Made by a program: the position numbers and the translations under genes. From contig OX421963.1 of the NCBI GenBank assembly GCA_949128115.1, positions 248,001 through 312,000 of the forward strand: DNA of 64,000 bases, given 5' to 3'. The notes beneath the pieces were generated by a model. It did no database searches. It was not told the DNA's origin and saw nothing but the letters and a program-made list of their open reading frames with translations. Shown here one piece after another: positions 58,261-64,000 of this stretch; the first letter of the stretch is position 1, and each line of letters begins with the position of its first letter. Source of the stretch: Anaspis maculata. Taxonomy: Eukaryota > Arthropoda > Insecta > Coleoptera > Scraptiidae.

Positions 58261-58570
58261 CCCTTTCAAGAAACGTTTTGCAACAAGCGAAAAAATCAGT
58301 TCTCCAGCTTCAACCCTTCACCGATCAGTTCCTCCGTATTCCCATCCTCAAGCATGACAAATGCATTTGGGGCCCTTTGACTCTTCTGGCAACACTCCTC
58401 TCTGTTTATATTCTCGATGTGTGCTTACACTTTCAACGATGTTCGTACTGAATATTCATCATGACATATTCATATGATTCCCGGATATTCAAGGCAAAGA
58501 TAAGGACAAAAAAGGAAAATAAAGCTCTTTTTGCTTCCGGTTTTGGCGCTGAGAGCTTGGAAATCAAGTT
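58261..58570. other. Spacer before LINE C, nothing recognised
   Basis: No gene or repeat seen. Confidence 0.5.
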
Positions 58571-58818
58571 GTTTTTTTTGTGTGTTCAAGGACGCATCAA
58601 CTGCTGAGAGTAATTAGCGTCCTCACTGTGTTAGTATCGACTGACTTTAATGCTAGTTTCTTTGCATATTTCTCTGATCAGAGTTGGACAGTCAAACTGT
58701 GATGGCGATTTGTATTTTGGCTTGGTTACAAATTGTGTCGAAGAAGAAAGCTTTTTGAAGAAAATCCAGGGATCTTCAATGTGGACTATTAGCAGCTGGG
58801 ACATTTGGGAAGCTTGGA

Positions 58819-61390
58819 TCAGATTTGGTCAAATAGTTGGATATCTCTGAGGAAAGAGAGAACATTTGAGAATAATGTAGGGTCGATAAGGGTCCTTGTT
58901 GAGTCTGTAATTTGATGTGACATTCTGGCAAGATAAAAATGTGGGCAGATGTTCAAGATGTGGTGTAGATTTATTCTGGTAGGATTGTTGCATGTAGGAC
59001 AGTTTGCGGAATCTTGACGAGAAAGGAGGTAGGAGTGGGTAATTTTTGTGTATCCTAATCTGATGCGATTCAATTTAACTTGTTCACAACAACAAGTTCA
59101 ACTCTTCGCCGCATTTTTTCTTGACCTGATCGATGTGATTTTTCCAGTTCAGTTTATGATCAAAAATGACACCCAAAGACCTTATTTAGTTGACAAATTC
59201 TTGCTTTTTCCGTAAAGTTGTAATAGAGGAAAGGAAAACAGACTGCTTCGACCAAAACTTACACAGCTGTTTTTTTCTGCGGAAAAAAAGCAATCCAAAC
59301 TCTCAACTCCACTGTTCGAGCTTGTGTAATGCATTTTGTAAAGATTTCTGGAAATACCTTGGGTCCTTTACCTCAAGGTAAATTACTGGATCATCGGCGA
59401 ATGAACCACATTTGATCGGAAACTCCAACCTCTTGATGCATCCGTTGATTGCGATCAGAAACAGGGTGGCGCTAAGCACCGATCCCTGAGGGATTCCGTT
59501 TTCTAGTTTCCAATTTCGTGACAAGATGTTATTGATTTTCACTTTGAATTTACGGTTGCGCATGAAATTTTGAACAAATGCCAAAATGTTCCCGGTGAAA
59601 CCCCATTTTTCTAGTTGAAGCAATAAAGATTGGGTCCACATCATATCGTAGGCTTTCTGTATGTCGAAGAAAATTGCGGTAAGGTTTTGTTTGAGAGCAA
59701 ATGCTTCGTGGACTTCTGACTCAAGTTGTATGATGTTGTCGTTTGTGGAACGGTGTTTCCTAAAATCATTTTGAGCATGATGGAGGAGATTTTGCTTTTC
59801 GAGATACCAGACCAAACGATTGTTCATGATTTTCTCAAAAATTTTACACATTGTGCACGTTAGAGAAATTGGGCGGTAAGAGTTTTCATCTTCTTTGGCT
59901 TTGTTGGGTTTCAGTAGAGGGAGGACAATGGATTCAGACCATGCCGAGGGAAATTTCTGTGTTTTCCACATTTGGTTGTAGATTTCTAGAAGAACCTTCT
60001 GTCCATTCGCAGAAAGATGTTTCAAAAAGCAGTAGGGTAAGTCATCAGGGCCGGGACAGAAATCGCTGGCTGATTTAAGAGCTTCTTGGAGCTCTTCAAG
60101 AGTGAGAGGCATGTTTACAGAGTGATCATGATTGGCGTGATGGTTAAATTCCTTTTGATGTTCTTCCTTGATCTTGCGTCTCAGGAAGTCGTCTTTATAG
60201 TTCGATTTGCTTGAGTTGGTGAAAAAGTGTTGACCTAGGATCTCGATTATTCCATTGTCAGAGCTTATGACTTGGTTATTTTCTTTCAGAAGTTTGATTG
60301 CAACAGAAGAACACCCTGTGGCTTCACTTTATCTTATTTCATTCCAGACTTCTGTGGTGGGGGTAGAGGGACACAGAGAAAAACGTAGTTTTGCCATGAT
60401 TCTTTCCTACTTTTTCAGATTACAAAGCGAGCACGGGCTTGCAATTGTTCGAACTTGAGTAAGTTTCCCTGGGAATTTGTTTTTTTCAGTTTTACTTTCT
60501 TCAATAGCTATTTTAGAGTCCTCGTTCCACCAAAGAACTGGAGTGTGTTTATTCGACTTGAAGGATTTTCCTATGTGAGTATGTGCCGAATTTAGAATAA
60601 TGTTTGTGAACTGTGAGATGGATTCGTCGATACTGTCATTCGCCTTGAAGGACCTGAGCTTGTCATCGATCTTGTCCGCAGAAGGATTCCACTGAGCATT
60701 TTTGAGACTCCATTCAGTGCGATTAGAGGTGGGAGCTTTATTTTCGATCAAGTCACCTTCAATTTTTATGGGAAAATGATCGCTACCGTATAAATGATCG
60801 CATGTTTCCCAGAACAGACGAGGGGCCAAAGCAGGTGAACATAAAGTCAAGTCCAATACACTGAGTGTTCCGTTGAATAAGTTGAACCGAGTGGGAGCGC
60901 CAGTGTTTAGGAATGCCAGGGTTGAAATGTCTAGGAATTGTTCAAAGACCATTGTTATCGGTATGACTTGAACCGAAAATTACATTGTGTGCGTTGAAAT
61001 CAGCTGGAATGATGCAGGGCGGAGGAATTTGATCGACAAGATCTCTGAGCTCAGTAAGATTGAGGGTTTTATTTGAAGCAATGTAGACATTACAAATTGA
61101 AATCTTGATTTTCAGCTGAATGGTGAAAGCTACAGCTTCAAAATTGGTGGTTAGGTCTATTTTGCTGGAAGGGTAGCCTTTACTCACAAAAGAAATAACT
61201 CCCTCGCTTGCTCTTCCACGATCAACTCGGTGTTTGGAGAAGCAGTTGTATCCCTTAAAAGCCGGGTCTTTTTTTGATGAGTTTCTCGAAGACATATGAT
61301 GATCGGTTTCACTTCACTTGCCAGTATTTTGAGTTTTTCTAATTGGGTAAAGTACCCATTCATGTTCCACTGCAGAAGAAAAGTGTTCAT
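58819..61390 (-). pseudogene. LINE C ORF2 remnant
   Basis: The start ATG at 61390 begins MNTFLLQWNMNGYFTQLEKL. The endonuclease is broken by frameshifts (61184-61390, 60942-61295, 60407-60952), with GSDHFPIKIE visible at the end of the domain. The reverse transcriptase is one long frame, 59303-60112: SYRPISLTCTM, NDFRKHRSTNDN, FFDIQKAYDMMW, NGIPQGSVLSATLFLIAIN; the catalytic box reads FADDP instead of YADD. The RNase H region is deleted. The last piece (58819-59073) holds the zinc finger CPTCNNPTRINLHHILNIC. Non-functional. Confidence 0.87.
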
Positions 61391-61454
61391 TTTTTTGAGT
61401 TGTATAATTTGTGGTTTGGGTACGCTGTTTGCTAAAGGGGTAAAAGTATATTAA

Positions 61455-62738
61455 TTAATATTCTTGTTGTGATTCAACTGAGAACAATGATTCTTGTGAG
61501 GAACAGGTAGTCATACCATTATGTTCATCAGGTTCTGTACCCAATTGACGCAATAGTTTGTTACATATTCGAGTACAACGGCTTTTCATTGTGCGATTGG
61601 AGAGTGTTAAGTGGATTTCTTTCATCATTTCGATGAGAGATTCAATGTTTTCGGTGAATTTTTTTGCTATTTTCAGAGGGTCGTTTAAACCATGGCATTC
61701 TTCAAGGAATTTCACAAGGTCTTCGTAAGATAGAGCGTAGTCGGATGGATTTTCCTTGATCAACTTTTTTGCTGGTGAAATCATGTCAGTTACTAGTTCA
61801 GGAATACTGTTTTGCGAGCTTGATTTTTCCATTTTTTTGGAAGGATTGTTTTCACCTGGTATTGATTCGCCTTTTGGCTGATTGAGCGTTCTTGTTTTTG
61901 GTTCGACAAATACGAATTTGTCCTGGTTGTTATCAGGGTTTTCAGATATGGTAGGTGAAGTTTCAGGGGAGTTAGCGTAATCGGTAGAAATGGTATTTGT
62001 CACGGATGCTGGTCTTTTATGGCTGATACTCCGTAAATTTCCGGTGTTGTCATTCTTATTGTCAATCAGGGAGGAAGGATGTTCATTTTCAGTCTGAGTA
62101 GCATTGTTATTTGGACACTAGTCAGCTTTGTGTCCTTGTTCCTTACAAAGGAAACAAATTAGCTCGCCTGTACCGATGAAAATGCGGTATCCGGTATCTT
62201 CCAGACGAATAAGGAATGATGGAGGAAGGATAATGTCTTCGTTTTGCTGTGTAAAAACTTGGCGTCTGAAACTCAAAATATGAACAAATTCTTCCCCCTC
62301 AATACCTGTTCGCAAAAAGGTTACATTTGAAACATATTCACACCCCAAATCTTTGAGCGATTCTTCCGAAATTCCGTGGGGTATGGAAAGACAGACATTC
62401 GAGAGCACCAGTCTTCATGCCGGCGTGATCAATGGACGTAACAAAACCTCTTTGCCATCAATGGTGATTGAATTGTGTGTTGAGGCTATTTTGTCTACTA
62501 TTTGGATAGACGACAAGTAGATGCAAGCTCGGTTACTGGACATCCTCGAGGCAAATGTTGTGTTTTTTGGACCAACTATTTCACCAATTGGTACGACATA
62601 TCCCCCTCACTTTAAATTGTCTACCACGTCTAGGATGATGGCTAACTCTTTTTTAGGGTAGACGACAGATTTTGCGACATTCGCGTATTGAGTAGGTGTT
62701 TTGTTTACATTTGGTTGTTGAGAAAGTTGGTTATTCAT
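61455..62738 (-). pseudogene. LINE C ORF1 remnant
   Basis: The frame starts at an ATG at 62738 (MNNQLSQQPN). Readable blocks are the N-terminal region with TQYANVAKSVV, a zinc knuckle whose last part is cut by a TAG near 62118 (CFLCKEQGHKAD), and an intact C-terminal frame at 61455-62003 ending SVESQQEY. Frame breaks lie near 62410, 62120 and 62005. Confidence 0.85.
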
Positions 62739-62835
62739 TTTGGTGAAAATTGAAGGTAGTCCCTGTAGTCACAAGCTAGATTCTTGGTTGAGAGGTTTAC
62801 TGGCGAATCAGAAGTAATTATTCAGTTTTTACCGT

Positions 62836-63200
62836 TCCTAAGTAAGATAAGTGCGAAAGTTACTAGCTCCAATAGACCCCGTGCGTTTACGGAAACAACG
62901 AGTATTATTACATCAACCCTCAATCATCTGGACCAACTTTTCGCCAGGGATACACTGGTGTAATTTAATTTAACCGCAGAACGCTGATTGTGACGATTTG
63001 GTAATAAATTAAACTGATGGTGCTGTGTTGCTGAAGAAAAGTCTTATCGTGTCGTAGTTTTTGTTCCAATATCAAGTAAACAAACAGGATGAAACAGAAT
63101 GTGTTTGTGAACAAGTGAGATGTTGACACTTGGACACAGAAAAACGAGAACAAACACTGAACAACGAACTTCTGAGGCCCTGGAAAACTAGACTGAAGTG
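62836..63200 (+). mobile_element. Probable 5' UTR of the LINE whose ORF1 starts at 63201
   Basis: Non-coding leader immediately upstream of the ORF1 ATG. Its left edge could not be determined and may abut LINE C. Minus-strand frames here are shadows. Confidence 0.4.
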
Positions 63201-64000
63201 ATGGCGGCGACAATCACCATTGAAGACATACAGAAGCTTCTCGATAGTGCCCTGAAAACTCAAACTTTGGAAATCAAAGAACACATTAGAATCAGTATCA
63301 AAAACATAAATAAGAAAGTGAAAGAAACAGAAACAAAACTACAAAATCTCACGAAGAAGTGCCTATTTTTAGAGAGAAAAACAAGAAAAAACAACATCAT
63401 CCTGTTTGGACTGAAACTACAAGAACGTGACCTTATTTCGCAGGTGATAGACAATTTAAACAAAACATTTGATCTTCATATGACAACAAGTGACCTAAAC
63501 AACGTATATAAAGTTGGTAAAAGTGAAAATCCACCAGTAGTTGTGGAATTTACATCTTATCTGAAAAAAGCTGAAGTATTCAAGGACAAGCAAAAATTAG
63601 CAGCTCTAAAAGGTACTGGAATAGCCATCTCAAACGACCTTTGCGAAGAAGACAGGCAAAACCAAAAGCTCTTGCGAAAACACCTAATACAAGCCAAAGA
63701 AAACAATACACCAGCAAGAATCAAAGGCAACCAAATCCAGATCAACGACAAGTGGTACACAGTGGAAGACTTATTGGAAAAATCAGATATAGAAACAGAT
63801 AATAACACCACTGAGAACAGCTCAGATGAAGAAATAGACGAAGAAAAAGAAGAACCGGCTGAAAATCAAAACGAACATAAGGAGAAAAACGAAAAGAAAA
63901 ACAAACAAAAAGCAGACGTGCACAAGCTTTCAGAAAAAGAAAAAGAGGAAAGGAAGAGAAAAATTGAGTCGCCTAGCCCTGCAAAATCAAGAACAAGAAG
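63201..64000 (+). CDS. L1-type LINE ORF1 protein, 5' part (runs off the window)
   Basis: The frame starts MAATITIEDIQKLLDSALKT at 63201 and stays open for 266 codons to the window edge. An amphipathic helical stretch (about residues 8-65, rich in Lys, Glu, Ile and Leu) looks like a coiled coil. It is followed by RKNNIILFGL (~74-83), the start of an RRM-like fold typical of L1-type ORF1 proteins, and a C-terminal-domain-like block (GIAISNDLCEEDRQNQKLL, then TPARIKGNQIQI). An acidic and then Lys/Glu-rich tail follows from ~195. Such proteins bind the element RNA and form trimeric ribonucleoproteins. No interruption is visible, so this may be a recent copy. It is not related to the CCHC-type ORF1 of LINE B. 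Confidence 0.8.
   Translation, partial: MAATITIEDIQKLLDSALKTQTLEIKEHIRISIKNINKKVKETETKLQNLTKKCLFLERKTRKNNIILFGLKLQERDLISQVIDNLNKTFDLHMTTSDLNNVYKVGKSENPPVVVEFTSYLKKAEVFKDKQKLAALKGTGIAISNDLCEEDRQNQKLLRKHLIQAKENNTPARIKGNQIQINDKWYTVEDLLEKSDIETDNNTTENSSDEEIDEEKEEPAENQNEHKEKNEKKNKQKADVHKLSEKEKEERKRKIESPSPAKSRTR

Larger units (their letters stand above)
58571..62835 (-). mobile_element. I-clade LINE copy C, with an internal deletion
   Basis: Same family as copies A and D, on the minus strand. The left border is placed at a T8 run (58571-58578) that may be the poly(A) tail. The right border is where similarity to the 5' end of copy A fades. An internal deletion at about 59090 fuses the reverse transcriptase thumb to the C-terminal zinc-finger region, removing the RNase H part that fragment D retains. 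Confidence 0.85.

Noticed and set aside
47281..64000. N-terminal exon of the mirror-like gene
   Set aside because: I looked for a minus-strand exon with an Iroquois-like N-terminus and a donor of the matching phase and found none; it is probably beyond the window.

Overview
The window is a piece of an arthropod, almost certainly insect, nuclear genome. The evidence is spliced coding exons with GT/AG borders, an Iroquois-class (mirror-like) TALE homeobox gene, eukaryotic tRNA-Ile genes with internal A/B boxes and T-run terminators, I-clade non-LTR retrotransposons, a gypsy pol relic, and hAT and foldback MITEs. The species cannot be fixed from the sequence; a beetle or another insect with a repeat-rich genome would fit. 

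Layout. (1) 1-4790: two unrelated degenerate tandem arrays. (2) 4790-7250: AT-rich single-copy-like DNA with GT and AT microsatellites and one candidate coding exon of unknown identity. (3) 7340-20235: about 13 kb of a ~40-bp satellite. From ~9714 on it forms a ~2.745-kb higher-order repeat in which the unit flips orientation every ~1.37 kb, giving a train of giant imperfect palindromes. (4) 20236-22327: no gene seen. (5) 22328-31970: an old I-clade LINE (copy A) split by a younger, nearly intact I-clade LINE (copy B, 26257-31835) with a 12-bp target-site duplication. (6) 32848-33840: gypsy pol relic. (7) 34243-36612: three identical tRNA-Ile(AAU) genes interleaved with a foldback element. (8) 37512-37950: an inverted copy of a segment of the homeobox-gene intron. 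(9) 40302-47280 (minus strand): the last two coding exons of a mirror-type Iroquois gene, separated by a 5.95-kb intron filled mostly by two different satellite arrays. (10) 47395-48607: truncated LINE fragment D. (11) 50040-54450: another patch of the 40-bp satellite (split by a 920-bp hAT element), a 15-bp kB-site-like array, and an array built on a palindromic GGTGCGAAGCACC core. (12) 54646-55733: a 1.09-kb foldback element. (13) 56560-58260: a GC-rich island with no convincing exon, a candidate regulatory region. (14) 58571-62835: LINE copy C. (15) 63201-64000: the 5' end of an L1-type ORF1, open to the window edge. 

How it fits together. The only host protein gene I can name is the mirror-like transcription factor, whose N-terminal exon(s) lie upstream and probably beyond 64000. 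Nearly everything around and inside it is repeat-derived. The outstanding feature is the number of distinct, degenerate satellite arrays packed around one developmental gene. At least three of them are arranged as inverted repeats: the palindromic 2.745-kb satellite, the GGTGCGAAGCACC array, and the inverted pair flanking the terminal exon. Identities and repeat periods were judged by eye, without alignment software.
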